A stretch of 64,000 nucleotides of DNA from Actinomycetota bacterium (GCA_009773565.1 WSXY01000001.1:62001-126000), one strand, 5' to 3'. Positions 1-7,877 are shown, counted from the first letter of the stretch. Numbers and translations are program-made. The notes: a model not told the origin generated them from the letters alone.

Positions 1-232
1 CGTACTCGACCTCGTGCCAGACGCTCCGGTCGCGTTCGACTCGCTCCGTCCACTCGATCGTGTCGAGCACATAGACCGTGCCGCTCTCCTCGACCGACGA
101 CGCAAACAGCGCATCGTCGGGCTCCGCTACACCGATGACCTCGCGGGTCACCGGCCCACCCGCGCCAAATGCAGGCGCGCAGAAGAGCAGCGCCGCGACC
201 GTTGTGGCGACTCCTGCGCGAATGAACCGCAA
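1..232 (-). CDS. Secreted protein, partial (runs off window)
   Basis: The minus-strand frame is open from a TTG start at 230-232 to the window edge. A GGAGGG ribosome site lies at 239-244, six bases upstream, which decides this non-ATG start. The N-terminus (RFIRAGVATTVAALLFC then APAFGAG) is a clear signal peptide with an AFG-type cleavage site near residue 23. The remaining visible residues are acidic and hydrophilic (for example ESGTVYVLDTIEWTERV) and match no family I recognise. The gene is last in the minus-strand series after the ParB/CpaE-like genes, so it may be an extracellular part of the element's transfer or surface machinery. That role is inference. Confidence 0.6.
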   Translation of the reverse strand, partial: MRFIRAGVATTVAALLFCAPAFGAGGPVTREVIGVAEPDDALFASSVEESGTVYVLDTIEWTERVERDRSVWHEVEY

Positions 233-341
233 TGAGATCCCTCCTCGAGCTCGCCCGATGGTTCGGAACGGAATCGTACGGCAACGCTCTGACCGTCTCT
301 GACTTTGTGCTCAGCGGCCCCTTACGCGTCCGAGCGGCGCC

Positions 342-653
342 CTACTTGACGCGTAGGATCGACCGCACGGCGCTCGTCAGCGAGTCGAGCTCTTGCGGGT
401 GGCGAAGAAGCCAGGTAAGAACGAGCGAGACAGCGAGCGCGCCAAGGATCGACAGAACCCAGCCGCCAGCGGTTTCGAGGGCCCGCACGAGAGGACTGGC
501 AGCCCTGCGCTTGCGAGCGCGGTCGCGCTCAATCGCCTCGGCAGCCTTCCGCGCTTTGAGTCTCTCGGCTCGCTGCGCTTCAGCCGCACACGCCGCGCGG
601 CCCTCACCCTCACGGCGCTGCGCCACCAGACGCGGACGGCGGGTGGGGAGCAT
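342..653 (-). CDS. Small single-span membrane protein
   Basis: This is a 103-residue protein. The first about 55 residues are Arg/Ala/Glu-rich, probably a helical or coiled cytoplasmic segment. One hydrophobic span follows at about 66-85 (VLSILGALAVSLVLTWLL) and then a short C-terminal tail. The ATG at 651-653 lies two bases after the stop codon of the CpaE-like gene upstream, so the two are probably translationally coupled. Small membrane partners next to CpaE/TadZ-type ATPases are common in secretion or partition loci, but this protein matches no named family that I recognise. Confidence 0.6.
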   Translation of the reverse strand: MLPTRRPRLVAQRREGEGRAACAAEAQRAERLKARKAAEAIERDRARKRRAASPLVRALETAGGWVLSILGALAVSLVLTWLLRHPQELDSLTSAVRSILRVK

Positions 654-655
654 CG

Positions 656-1744
656 CTAGGCCTCCCGCCCGATCGCGGAGACGATCGCGGCTAGGTCAGC
701 TCGCGAGGCCCCGTCCTTCCAGTCGCTCGGGAAGGCAACCTGCACGCACGACAAGCCCGCCAGATCCTCGACACACATCGCGAAATCGTCCTCAGTCGCG
801 AGCGTCACGCAGAACGTGAAGCCCGCCAGCACGTCTTCGGGTTCGCTGCCGACGATCGCGCTTATCGGGCCGAGCTCCCATTCGCACCCGCCGAACACAA
901 GGCAACGCACCGCTCCGAGCTTGAAGAGATCCGCAGAGTCCTCGTAGACGCCGGTGTCCCACACGACGACCTCGGCGTCGGCCAGATCCCCCGGTGTGAC
1001 ATCGGTCGCGAGCGTCAGGCCGTCGAAGTCGGCGCGCTGCCCTCGGCCCAGTCCGTCGAAATCGAGCTCATAGGTATCCCCGAGCGCCGCCAGCGTGACA
1101 GCCGGCACGATTACGGCCGCTCGCAGCCCTTGAGCCTGCAGCACACGGCCGAGAGACAGCGCGAGGTGCGTCGTGCCCACGCGGCGCTGCGCTCCGGCGA
1201 CGGTCACGACCGGCGTTCCAACCCACTTGACGCGCTCGACCTCCACGACGCGCTCCACCACCTGTGGCTTGACCGATGCCGCCGGCCACGCGAAGCCGCT
1301 CCTAGCTGGAGCCGGCATGTCCTCGCCTCGCCAACGCATCGCGTCGGCGTAGCTGGTCTCGGTCGAGAGCACCATCGCAAGTGTGGCTGCAAGCTCGCTC
1401 GGCGACGCGGCCACGATGTCTCTGACTCCGTCGTTCAGCGCCGAGATGACGATGGGCTCGCCAGGACGCGTGAACTCGTCGACGACGAGCAATATGCGCA
1501 CAGCATCGCCGCGCACAAGCCGCACAGCGGCAATCGTCGAGCGCACCGCAGCCTCTGAAGGGCTGCTCGCCGCATCAAGCACGAGCACGCTTACCCCGGC
1601 GTTTGCCGCAGTGCCGCCCGCGTCTTTCAGCGTGTCCACGTTGGCGATGGTCGTTCCGGCGAGCACGACGCCGGCCTCAAGCGTACCGGTCGTGAGCGCT
1701 CCGGCCCGGCGCTCGTCGCAGGTGATGATCCATGCTTCAGCCAT
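656..1744 (-). CDS. CpaE/TadZ-like P-loop ATPase with pseudo-receiver domain
   Basis: The protein has 362 residues from the ATG at 1742-1744, just after the parB stop. An N-terminal receiver-like alpha/beta domain (about 1-150) lacks a clear phospho-acceptor. It is followed by a MinD/ParA-type fold with a deviant P-loop, GAQRRVGTTH, in which the usual KGGVGKT lysines are replaced. A later VVVWDTG strand could act as Walker B. CpaE/TadZ proteins localise secretion or pilus machinery at the pole or membrane. Variants with GAQRRVGTT are known from mobile elements of Gram-positives. A longer upstream start exists but would overlap parB by about 80 bases and lacks support. Function here is inferred. 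Confidence 0.65.
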   Translation of the reverse strand: MAEAWIITCDERRAGALTTGTLEAGVVLAGTTIANVDTLKDAGGTAANAGVSVLVLDAASSPSEAAVRSTIAAVRLVRGDAVRILLVVDEFTRPGEPIVISALNDGVRDIVAASPSELAATLAMVLSTETSYADAMRWRGEDMPAPARSGFAWPAASVKPQVVERVVEVERVKWVGTPVVTVAGAQRRVGTTHLALSLGRVLQAQGLRAAVIVPAVTLAALGDTYELDFDGLGRGQRADFDGLTLATDVTPGDLADAEVVVWDTGVYEDSADLFKLGAVRCLVFGGCEWELGPISAIVGSEPEDVLAGFTFCVTLATEDDFAMCVEDLAGLSCVQVAFPSDWKDGASRADLAAIVSAIGREA

Positions 1745-1748
1745 GGTG

Positions 1749-2702
1749 CTAGACCCCTCTCTTGGCGGTGATGGCGTCCAGGAGTTCGGCGACAGCGGCG
1801 ATGCGTGGCGTGAACGTGGTGATCTCATCTGGCGTGGCCTGCTCTAGGTTCGAGACCCTCTCGGCGGCACGTTCCAGCGCGGTGATGAGCTTGCCTGCGT
1901 CGGGAGCCTTGGCCACGGTCGGGTCCTTGGCCGTCGCCGACTCCGTCAACGCGGCGACCTGCGCGCCGCTCAGCGCGCCGTCTTCCCCCGACTCGATCTG
2001 TGCCAAGACACGTTCTTGGACATCAATGGGCTGCTGTGCGAGCTCTCGCGCCGTCGTGAACGTGATACGCCGCTCGTCGAGCAAGGCGCGAAGACCCTCG
2101 ATGAGCTTGGTCAGCGAACGGTAGTAAGCGACAGTGCGTGGCGCGAGGTTGACGAGTTCGGCGATCTTGCCGTCCGTCGTCGTCCCCGCTTCAAGGCGCC
2201 CCGCCTCGCGAAGCTCGCCGACAAGGCTTTGGGCAAAGGCGATCGTGTGGATGCGTTCCAGTGTGGAGAGGTCGCGCTGCCGAACGTTGGTGGTGAGCAT
2301 GAGCACACCGGAGTCCAAGTCATCGGAGGGCACGAGGTGGCAGGCCACTTGCCCGAAGCGCCCACCATGACCCTGCTCGACGAGCAGCGAGAGCGCCGCA
2401 TGGCGGCGATGGCCAGCCACGATCATGTACTCGTCCTCGAACTCGGGATGCGGACGCACGACGGGGTAGTGGGCCAGTCCGTTGGCCTCTATGTCGCGCG
2501 CCAGATCCTCGATGCCTCCGAGCTCGAACACCTCGTTGTTGCGCGGGTCCGGGTGGAGCTGGTCGAGGGGCACGGTCACCGACCTGTCTGTCTTCTGGCC
2601 GAGCAGGCTGGTTGGCCGCGCGGAGCGTGCGGCCACGGCCGCCACGCGATCCCTGATCACATCGCCCTGCTTCGCGCCGCGCTCGATCCTCGGTCGCCCC
2701 AT
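1749..2702 (-). CDS. parB: ParB/Spo0J-family partition protein
   Basis: The 317-residue protein has a ParB N-terminal domain at about 40-140: VPLDQLHPDPRNN, then VAGHRRHAAL, which corresponds to the GERRxxA CTP/DNA-binding motif. A helix-turn-helix (KIAELVNLAPRTVAYYRSL) follows, and then a helical C-terminus. ParB proteins bind centromere-like parS sites and spread with CTP to segregate DNA. The gene starts two bases after the parA stop, a standard parAB operon. In an integrated element it probably stabilises the circular intermediate or tunes transfer genes. No classical parS sequence was seen nearby. Confidence 0.9.
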   Translation of the reverse strand: MGRPRIERGAKQGDVIRDRVAAVAARSARPTSLLGQKTDRSVTVPLDQLHPDPRNNEVFELGGIEDLARDIEANGLAHYPVVRPHPEFEDEYMIVAGHRRHAALSLLVEQGHGGRFGQVACHLVPSDDLDSGVLMLTTNVRQRDLSTLERIHTIAFAQSLVGELREAGRLEAGTTTDGKIAELVNLAPRTVAYYRSLTKLIEGLRALLDERRITFTTARELAQQPIDVQERVLAQIESGEDGALSGAQVAALTESATAKDPTVAKAPDAGKLITALERAAERVSNLEQATPDEITTFTPRIAAVAELLDAITAKRGV

Positions 2703-2704
2703 GC

Positions 2705-3505
2705 CTAGCCCTCCTGCCTGATCAGATGCTCGACGAGTTCGGTGTAGTCGGCCGCGCCATGGCTCTTCGGCGCGTAGGACAGCACGCTTCGACCCTCGGC
2801 GTGCGCCTCGCCGATTGCCACGTTTTTGCGAATCGCAAGAGGGTAGAGCAGCCCGGGGAACTGCTCCTCGACAGCCGACGCGATACTGCGGTGCAGTCCC
2901 GTACCGCCCTCGTACTGGGTGAGTAGGATGCCGGCTATTCCTAGGTCCTCGTTGACGCCGGCGTCGATCGTCTCGGCGATGACAGAGCCCAGCATCCCAA
3001 GCCCGCTGACGGCGAAGAGCCCCGGTGTGACCGGAACGATGACCTCACTGGCATAGGCGAGCGCGTTGGCGGTCATGATGCCGAGAGACGGCGGGCAGTC
3101 CAAGATGATGTAGTCGTAGTCGTCCTGCACACCCGGCGCCCGTGTGCCGCTTCCTGGATCGCGTCGGCCCTTCAGAGCGCGGGAGAGAAGGAAATCCCGG
3201 CCCGGCCGGCCGCCGAGATCGTAGTCGGCGCGAGACAGCATCTCAGAGGCGGAAAGCAGGGCGAACTCCGGGCCTGGCACGATAGCCTCTTCGGCGGTCA
3301 TGCTACCCGTCAACACGTCCCACAGGCTTCGCGCCGGTGGTGCGCCGAGCACGCCGGTGGTCAAGTGACACTGGCCATCGAGATCCACGACGAGCACGTC
3401 TCGTCCTTTGGCGGTGAGCCCTGCCGCGACGTTCCAGGCCGTGGTCGTCTTCCCGACGCCGCCCTTCTGTGAGGCGATGGCGATCCGCCTGGTCGTCTTC
3501 TGCAT
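2705..3505 (-). CDS. parA: ParA-family partition ATPase
   Basis: The 266-residue Walker-type ATPase carries SQKGGVGKTTTAWNVAA (deviant Walker A, near residue 13), VLVVDLDGQCH (A') and DYIILDCPPSLGIM (Walker B). It should form ATP-dependent dimers on DNA and move ParB-parS complexes. I chose the ATG at 3503-3505 because AAGGGA lies six bases upstream. Frames extending to 3568 would read through the promoter-like sequence at 3540-3568. The leader resembles those of the RadC-like gene and the gene at 7127-7390, which suggests shared control. It heads the parA-parB-CpaE-membrane-secreted series. Confidence 0.9.
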   Translation of the reverse strand: MQKTTRRIAIASQKGGVGKTTTAWNVAAGLTAKGRDVLVVDLDGQCHLTTGVLGAPPARSLWDVLTGSMTAEEAIVPGPEFALLSASEMLSRADYDLGGRPGRDFLLSRALKGRRDPGSGTRAPGVQDDYDYIILDCPPSLGIMTANALAYASEVIVPVTPGLFAVSGLGMLGSVIAETIDAGVNEDLGIAGILLTQYEGGTGLHRSIASAVEEQFPGLLYPLAIRKNVAIGEAHAEGRSVLSYAPKSHGAADYTELVEHLIRQEG

Positions 3506-3539
3506 CCGTGTTCCCTTCATCGATTCGCGGGCAGCGCCC

Positions 3540-3568
3540 ACTTGAGCGTACCGAGCGGCCATTGGCAC
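3540..3568 (-). promoter_or_regulatory. Conserved element promoter/operator (parA copy)
   Basis: Read on the minus strand, a GTGCCA -35-like hexamer, a 17-base spacer containing CGGTACGC, and TCAAGT as a -10-like hexamer lie 35 bases before the parA start. The arrangement and spacer match the copies at 6811-6839, 7428-7456 and 14335-14363, although the hexamers are weaker here. Confidence 0.5.
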
Positions 3569-3589
3569 GACCTTTCCGGGAGTGTTCTT

Positions 3590-5110
3590 CTAAGACGACA
3601 GGCCGTCGCGTGGGTCGAGCGTCATTCCGCGGCCCCCGTCCGCGCGCCCGGTCGGGCGTGTGGCTCGTCCGAGCCTGCCCCAGTCGATCCGTGCAACCTC
3701 CTGGGCCGTCCGCGAGCTCTGTGGGGACAGATGCCGTGACACCTGCTCGAGCAGGTGGAGCGTGGCCGCAGTCTGCTGCAGCCCCGCCGAGAGCTCGGGG
3801 AGCGCGTTCTCGTTGCGCCACGCCGCCCACTCGGACGGGCGGAGCGGTTGGGCTTCTGCGAAGACGGCCGCAATGCGGGTCGCCGTCGTCTCAATCGGCT
3901 CGTCGCCCCGACACGACTTGACCATCACGCTGGCGGCCGTGTTCTCGTCGATCCCCGCGGTCATGAGAGCTCGGGCGTAGAACACACGTGTGGGCTCGGG
4001 CGCCCCTTGGAGCAGGTGGTTGCGGGCCACCAGCGGAGCAGTTCGTATGATGCCTTCGCCTGTCCTCAGGAGCTGGATGCTCACGGCGGCCTGCAGCACG
4101 TCGGGAGCCAGTCGCGCTCGCACGTCCACCTCTGCGTTGACGCGCGCGGATGCGAGCTCATCGGGATCGGCGGTGTGATGGCGCTTGAGCTCCACCGCCG
4201 CGTCGGCATACGCAGTGACCTGCTCGGCGATCGGCGCCACCGACACCAGCTTGTCCACGATCCGATCGACTGCGGCCTTCGTCTCAGGTGAGACGTACTT
4301 GTATGCAGCTCGGCCGCGTCCAGGCAGTGTGCGCGACAAGGCATCCAGGTCGCGCGTGAGGCCTGAGACCGTAGGGAGGGCGAGCCCCGCTCCAATCCGC
4401 CGCCGTTCCTCGACGGCCAGAGAGAGGGATGTGGTGCCGAACATGCGGACCTCGGAGCGCGCGCGGCCCTTAGCCTCATACACACCTTCGCGCACTGCGC
4501 CGTAGATCTCGCGGGTGAAGGCCCCGCGAAGGGCCTTCAGCCGAGGAGCGGGTATGTGGCCTGCTCCCGCTCGCCGCTGGGGGACTACTCGCTTGAACGC
4601 GGGACTGTCGGCCCTGTCCCAGAGCATGATGTGCGCATGCGGATGCCCGGCCACGGGATTGTGGTGGGCCGCCACCCAGCGCATGTTCTCGCGCGGGATT
4701 CCGGTAGCCGTGGACAGAGCATCGACGCTGGCGCGAACGTGGCGCTCCCACTGCGCCTTGGAGTCCAGGCCAAGCTCCTCGGCGTCAGCTCGGCTGACGG
4801 AGACGATCACGCGGTAGAGCGGGGCGTGCGAAAGCCCTGCGAGCTCATCGGTGACGGAGGCAAGATCGGGGATGCCGTTCTCGTCGAACAAGCCGTGGGC
4901 CCCGCCGTCGGCGGCCACGCCGGGGCGCTCGGCGATGTAGCGGGTGTACGTGGCGTCGTCCGCAACATCGCGAGTCACCATCCGCGCGACGGAATCGGCC
5001 GTGACGGTCAGGTCCGTGCCGGGCCGCGTGGCTATGTAGGCGGCGTGCGCGCCGTCCCCGGCGCTCGGAGCGGCGTAGCTGACTTTGACGACGAGAGGCC
5101 CGAGTGTCAC
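3590..5110 (-). CDS. MobL/MobP-type conjugative relaxase
   Basis: This 506-residue protein should nick the element at oriT and lead the transferred strand into the recipient. The metal-binding histidine motif HHNPVAGHPHAHIMLW starts at residue 149, typical of MobL relaxases. The N-terminal region (KVSYAAPSAGDGAHAAYIA) and the RVIVSVSRADAEELGL segment also fit that family. The C-terminal half is helical and Ala-rich with no obvious helicase motifs. The GTG start overlaps the stop of the upstream MobC-like gene by four bases (GTGA), so the two are coupled. The hairpin-rich region on the other side of that gene is the likely substrate. Confidence 0.8.
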   Translation of the reverse strand: MTLGPLVVKVSYAAPSAGDGAHAAYIATRPGTDLTVTADSVARMVTRDVADDATYTRYIAERPGVAADGGAHGLFDENGIPDLASVTDELAGLSHAPLYRVIVSVSRADAEELGLDSKAQWERHVRASVDALSTATGIPRENMRWVAAHHNPVAGHPHAHIMLWDRADSPAFKRVVPQRRAGAGHIPAPRLKALRGAFTREIYGAVREGVYEAKGRARSEVRMFGTTSLSLAVEERRRIGAGLALPTVSGLTRDLDALSRTLPGRGRAAYKYVSPETKAAVDRIVDKLVSVAPIAEQVTAYADAAVELKRHHTADPDELASARVNAEVDVRARLAPDVLQAAVSIQLLRTGEGIIRTAPLVARNHLLQGAPEPTRVFYARALMTAGIDENTAASVMVKSCRGDEPIETTATRIAAVFAEAQPLRPSEWAAWRNENALPELSAGLQQTAATLHLLEQVSRHLSPQSSRTAQEVARIDWGRLGRATRPTGRADGGRGMTLDPRDGLSS

Positions 5111-5556
5111 GGCGTGCTCCCCGCCCCGTCATCATCCGGCCTCGATTCGGGCTGCTTCGCACCCATGTATTTGAACCCGTGGCCCTCTGCCTCTCGCCAC
5201 ATCTGCGTGACACCCTGCGGATCGAGTTCGAGGACCCTGCTGAGTATCTCGCGGTCGAAGTACACCATCGCGGCCGTGATACCGCCGACCCGATAGAGCC
5301 TCTTATGCAGCCGCTCCGAGTGCGTCTCCATCTCGGCTTTGACAACGCTGCGCAGTAGACGCTCCACGTCGTAGTAGCGCTCACCGAAGATCTGCGGGTC
5401 CATCCCCACCAGCATCACTTCGCGCCCTTTGACGGCCATCGCAACGCCGTCGTTGGCCGCCAAGGCTGAAAGCCTGTCGTAGTCTTCCGGCGTCAGCCGG
5501 ATCATCAGGCGCTTCGGCCTTCCCGCGCTTCCCAGAGGCACACGCTTGTTTGACAC
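5107..5556 (-). CDS. MobC-like mobilisation accessory protein
   Basis: A GTG at 5554-5556 preceded by GAAGGG is the preferred start and gives 149 residues; a longer frame to 5682 would cover part of the hairpin region. Near the N-terminus, RPKRLMIRLTPEDYDRLSAL looks like a ribbon-helix-helix or mobilisation-protein segment, and a helical stretch follows (YYDVERLLRSVVKAEM). Its position, directly upstream of and overlapping the relaxase and next to a palindrome array, fits an oriT-binding accessory factor. I see no family-defining motif beyond this, so the assignment rests mostly on context. Confidence 0.55.
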   Translation of the reverse strand: MSNKRVPLGSAGRPKRLMIRLTPEDYDRLSALAANDGVAMAVKGREVMLVGMDPQIFGERYYDVERLLRSVVKAEMETHSERLHKRLYRVGGITAAMVYFDREILSRVLELDPQGVTQMWREAEGHGFKYMGAKQPESRPDDDGAGSTP

Positions 5557-5590
5557 GACAGGCACCCTTCCATCCGAGGACTGGTATGCA

Positions 5591-6291
5591 AGAGCGCATA
5601 GTACGCGCTCTGCACGAGTGCACAGGACTTTCGCCTCGGAGGACAGATCAAAGGGCCACTTCCGAGCAGCTCTCGTGCTCAACTGTGAGCAGCTCCAGGT
5701 CGCCGCAAGTGCCCGATAGCAACTCTGCCGCTGGGCGGAGTCTCGGACGCGTTTCAGCTGCTCACCGGCTTAGCCGGTGATGCGTTTCCTTCGCGGTGCT
5801 GCGTATTGAGCAGCGACGCTTATCCTGCGTTCTCTCTTCAAGCCCCGGACTCGCTGAGCCCGGTGTGAGTGGAGTCCGGGATGTGGCGCAGAAAGTCCGA
5901 GTCTCCGACCCCCGAGGCAGGTCGGAGACGCTCGGGCTGTCCACAGGTGGGCTGCCTGTGGTCAGGCTGACGGACGGTCGCAGGCCCTGCGCCGGTCCAG
6001 GGCCGGACTCGAGGTCGAGCGGCTGTCCACAGCGGACCTAGCTGTGGCCAGGCGTACGACGCGGCAACGCGACGGGGCACCCGGCTCGATTGAGCTGGGC
6101 GCCCCGTCCCCGGAGAAGTGTCAGCAAGTCCGGGAAGCACACGGCTCAATCAAGAGCCGTCAGGAATGATGATACCGCGCGCTGGCGCGAAGCGCTGGTT
6201 TGCCCGCGAGCGACTTTGATCTCTATGGGGCGACGCCCCCAAGTTCCCGCTCGCGGGGGCTTGGGGGCCGGGCGCAAACCCGACCCCCAAG
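5591..6291. repeat. Array of hairpins; candidate origin of transfer
   Basis: The non-coding stretch 5557-6302 contains many inverted repeats: 5591-5611 (AGAGCGC/GCGCTCT), 5762-5780 (TCACCGGC/GCCGGTGA, 3-base loop), 5844-5880 (CCCGGACT/AGTCCGGG), 5901-5929 (GTCTCCGAC/GTCGGAGAC), 5941-5961 (CCACAGG/CCTGTGG), 6027-6047 (CCACAGC/GCTGTGG), 6072-6107 (16-base arms, 14 matched), 6141-6160 (ACGGCTC/GAGCCGT), 6203-6257 (CCCGCGAGCG/CGCTCGCGGG) and 6236-6291 (CCCCCAAG arms). The direct repeat GAGCAGCTC occurs at 5664 and 5687. The array sits directly upstream of the MobC-like and relaxase genes, so oriT is the leading reading. A replication origin or regulatory RNA is possible. Confidence 0.6.
6260..6291 (-). 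terminator. Hairpin after RadC-like gene
   Basis: Directly after the minus-strand stop at 6303 lies a hairpin with arms CTTGGGGG and CCCCCAAG plus inner GGG/CCC pairing. No U-run follows, so termination is probable rather than certain. The arm at 6260 can instead pair with 6236-6243. Confidence 0.4.
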
Positions 6292-6302
6292 TAGTGTGCT
6301 TT

Positions 6303-6773
6303 CTACATCAGACCCAAGTCACGAAGCGAGGCGATGGACTCGTCACCTACAACGACGTGGTCGAGGAGTTCGATACCGAGGACGTCCCCACCCTTGACGA
6401 GGCGGCGAGTCAGCTGGATGTCGGCTCCGCTCGGAGTCGGGTCGCCGCTCGGGTGGTTGTGGGCGATGACGATGGAGGCTGCCGAGAGCATCACGGCGGG
6501 CTTGAACAGTTCGCGAGGGTGGACGATTGAGGCGTTCAGGCTTCCGACCGACACGGCCCACGCACCGATTACGCGGTTCTTGGTGTTGAGCGCCAGCGCG
6601 ACGAACTGCTCGCGGTCGAGGTGGTCGAAGTCGAACAGGTCACGAACGACCTTTGCGGCATCCTCGGGCGTACTCACGGTGTTGAGTTCGCTCGATACCG
6701 TTTCGCGCACGAGGTATGTCGAAACTACCTGCAGCGCCATGCCTTGCGGGTAACTCTTCTTGCTCCTTGCCAT
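6303..6773 (-). CDS. RadC-like JAB-domain protein of mobile element
   Basis: This 156-residue protein consists almost entirely of the RadC/MPN (JAB) domain. Its signature is AHNHPSGDPTPSGADI near residues 108-123, followed by LLDHVVVGDES. Chromosomal RadC proteins of about 225 residues have an N-terminal helix-hairpin-helix region that is missing here. Short JAB-only forms are frequent on plasmids and integrative elements; their role is unclear, and RadC itself is no longer considered an established repair enzyme. The ATG at 6771-6773 has AAGGGAG upstream. The gene has its own copy of the conserved element promoter. Confidence 0.8.
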   Translation of the reverse strand: MARSKKSYPQGMALQVVSTYLVRETVSSELNTVSTPEDAAKVVRDLFDFDHLDREQFVALALNTKNRVIGAWAVSVGSLNASIVHPRELFKPAVMLSAASIVIAHNHPSGDPTPSGADIQLTRRLVKGGDVLGIELLDHVVVGDESIASLRDLGLM

Positions 6774-6810
6774 TGTGGTGCTCCCTTCATTGCGACTTGC
6801 TGACACCTTT

Positions 6811-6839
6811 AGTGTAGCGTATCGCGCAACTAATGGCAA
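6811..6839 (-). promoter_or_regulatory. Conserved element promoter/operator (RadC-like copy)
   Basis: The minus-strand reading is TTGCCA, a 17-base spacer (TTAGTTGCGCGATACGC), then TACACT. The start codon follows about 37 bases downstream. The spacer and -10 are nearly identical to 7428-7456. The AGT...ACT ends of the core are partly palindromic, which suggests a repressor bound between -35 and -10. The remaining sequence between 6840 and 7093 shows no supportable gene. Confidence 0.65.
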
Positions 6840-7093
6840 GGACTATTCTCAAAATACTTGCAGGTCAGAGCATGTTTTTTGGCAGAGAGCCGGACGCCTC
6901 AACCTTGGCCGCCCGAACATCGCCGACCCCATCCCCCATCTTCCATGCCGAAGATCTGGCGGTCGCAGCCGAGGCGCAGCCGGTGAGGAGTCCTCGGCGG
7001 ATGGTGCCGAGGGCGAACGACAGCCGGGGCGGCTCGGCGGGTGCGGGCGTTCGGCCCTGGCCGACCTTGGCGCTATGCACGAGTGCAGAGCGG

Positions 7094-7121
7094 TGGGCCC
7101 CCGGACGAATCCGGGGGCCCA
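7094..7121 (-). terminator. Perfect 12-bp hairpin after the HTH gene
   Basis: Arms TGGGCCCCCGGA (7094-7105) and TCCGGGGGCCCA (7110-7121) pair perfectly around a CGAA loop (TTCG on the minus strand, a very stable tetraloop). The hairpin lies a few bases after the minus-strand stop at 7127. There is no U-run. Confidence 0.55.
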
Positions 7122-7126
7122 GAGGC

Positions 7127-7390
7127 CTACAGTGCCAGCCACGTCTCCTCGTCGACAATCTCCTCGAACAGGTCGTCGAAGTTCATGTTCAAGACTCCCG
7201 CAAGATCATCGAGCACGTAGAAGTTGATGCGCCTCTTGTGTAGCGCGACGGCCATCCATTCTGAGGACTTGCCAAGCAACTCGCTCGCCTCGCGGTTGTT
7301 GACGAATCGGCGGCGCAGCACCAGGCGCAACTTCGCGGGGTCGATGGGGATTGATGTTGCCGGCCGCACCCGCTTCTTGGTTTCGCTCAT
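7127..7390 (-). CDS. XRE-like helix-turn-helix regulator
   Basis: The protein has 87 residues from the ATG at 7388-7390, with AAGGGAGC eight bases upstream. The segment LRLVLRRRFVNNREASELLGKSSEWMAVALHKRRINFYVLDDLAGVL has the spacing of a XRE/Cro-type helix-turn-helix, followed by an acidic tail (FDDLFEEIVDEETW). Its own promoter carries the conserved element operator, so it is a good candidate for the autoregulated regulator of the parA, RadC-like and 14087-14317 promoters. That link is inferred from shared sequence only. Confidence 0.6.
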   Translation of the reverse strand: MSETKKRVRPATSIPIDPAKLRLVLRRRFVNNREASELLGKSSEWMAVALHKRRINFYVLDDLAGVLNMNFDDLFEEIVDEETWLAL

Positions 7391-7427
7391 CTGTCTTGCT
7401 CCCTTCGGTTGGCTTGCTGACACCTCT

Positions 7428-7456
7428 AGTGTAGCGTACCGCGCAACTCATGGCAA
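7428..7456 (-). promoter_or_regulatory. Conserved element promoter/operator (HTH gene copy)
   Basis: TTGCCA, a 17-base spacer (TGAGTTGCGCGGTACGC) and TACACT are read on the minus strand, followed about 38 bases later by the start codon. Apart from two spacer changes it is identical to the copy at 6811-6839, and the flanking ACACTAxAGGTGTCAGCAAG is conserved too, so leader and promoter were duplicated together. Confidence 0.65.
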
Positions 7457-7490
7457 GACGTAACGGGAAGAAAGCTGCAGGTAAATGGCA

Positions 7491-7766
7491 CTATTCTGAC
7501 GGAGCCGCCTCGCGCTCGACGATGATGTGTGAGGCATGACGAGTTCGGACGGCGCTCATCGCCAGCTCGTCTGGGTGTGCGAGGTCGGACAGCATGTCAC
7601 GACCTGCCTCGTACTGTCGTTCGATTGCTCGCTCGATGTCCGTCAGCGCGCGCTCCGCCTCGCGCTCGTCCCCCGACACCGGCACCGCGAACGTGTCACC
7701 GGGGGCAAGCATGAGAGCCTTCGCGGCTATGGCGTCGATTCGGGCGTCTCTATCATCGGCGGTCAT
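7491..7766 (-). CDS. Hypothetical small acidic protein
   Basis: The 91-residue protein starts at the ATG at 7764-7766 with AAAGG upstream, in a leader (CGATGAAAGGA) similar to that of parA. The sequence is mostly helical and charged (REAERALTDIERAIERQYEAGRDML) with no cysteines or membrane span. I recognise no family. The region upstream holds only a degenerate likeness of the conserved element promoter. It sits between the HTH gene and the IS30 remnant. Confidence 0.5.
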   Translation of the reverse strand: MTADDRDARIDAIAAKALMLAPGDTFAVPVSGDEREAERALTDIERAIERQYEAGRDMLSDLAHPDELAMSAVRTRHASHIIVEREAAPSE

Positions 7767-7877
7767 CTGCGGTCCTTTCATCGACTCAGACAACAGGGAG
7801 GCTAGCACGCATCGCTTTCCGGCCGCTTACCCCGCCGTTTCCACGCCGAGGGTCTAGCAGTCACAGTACCGAGCCCG

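Noticed and set aside
5611-5622. TGCACGAGTGCA as a canonical parS site
   Set aside because: It does not match the 16-bp parS consensus of chromosomal ParB; kept only as a repeated motif.
5557-6302. CRISPR array in the repeat-rich region
   Set aside because: The repeats are inverted, differ from each other and have no constant spacer length.
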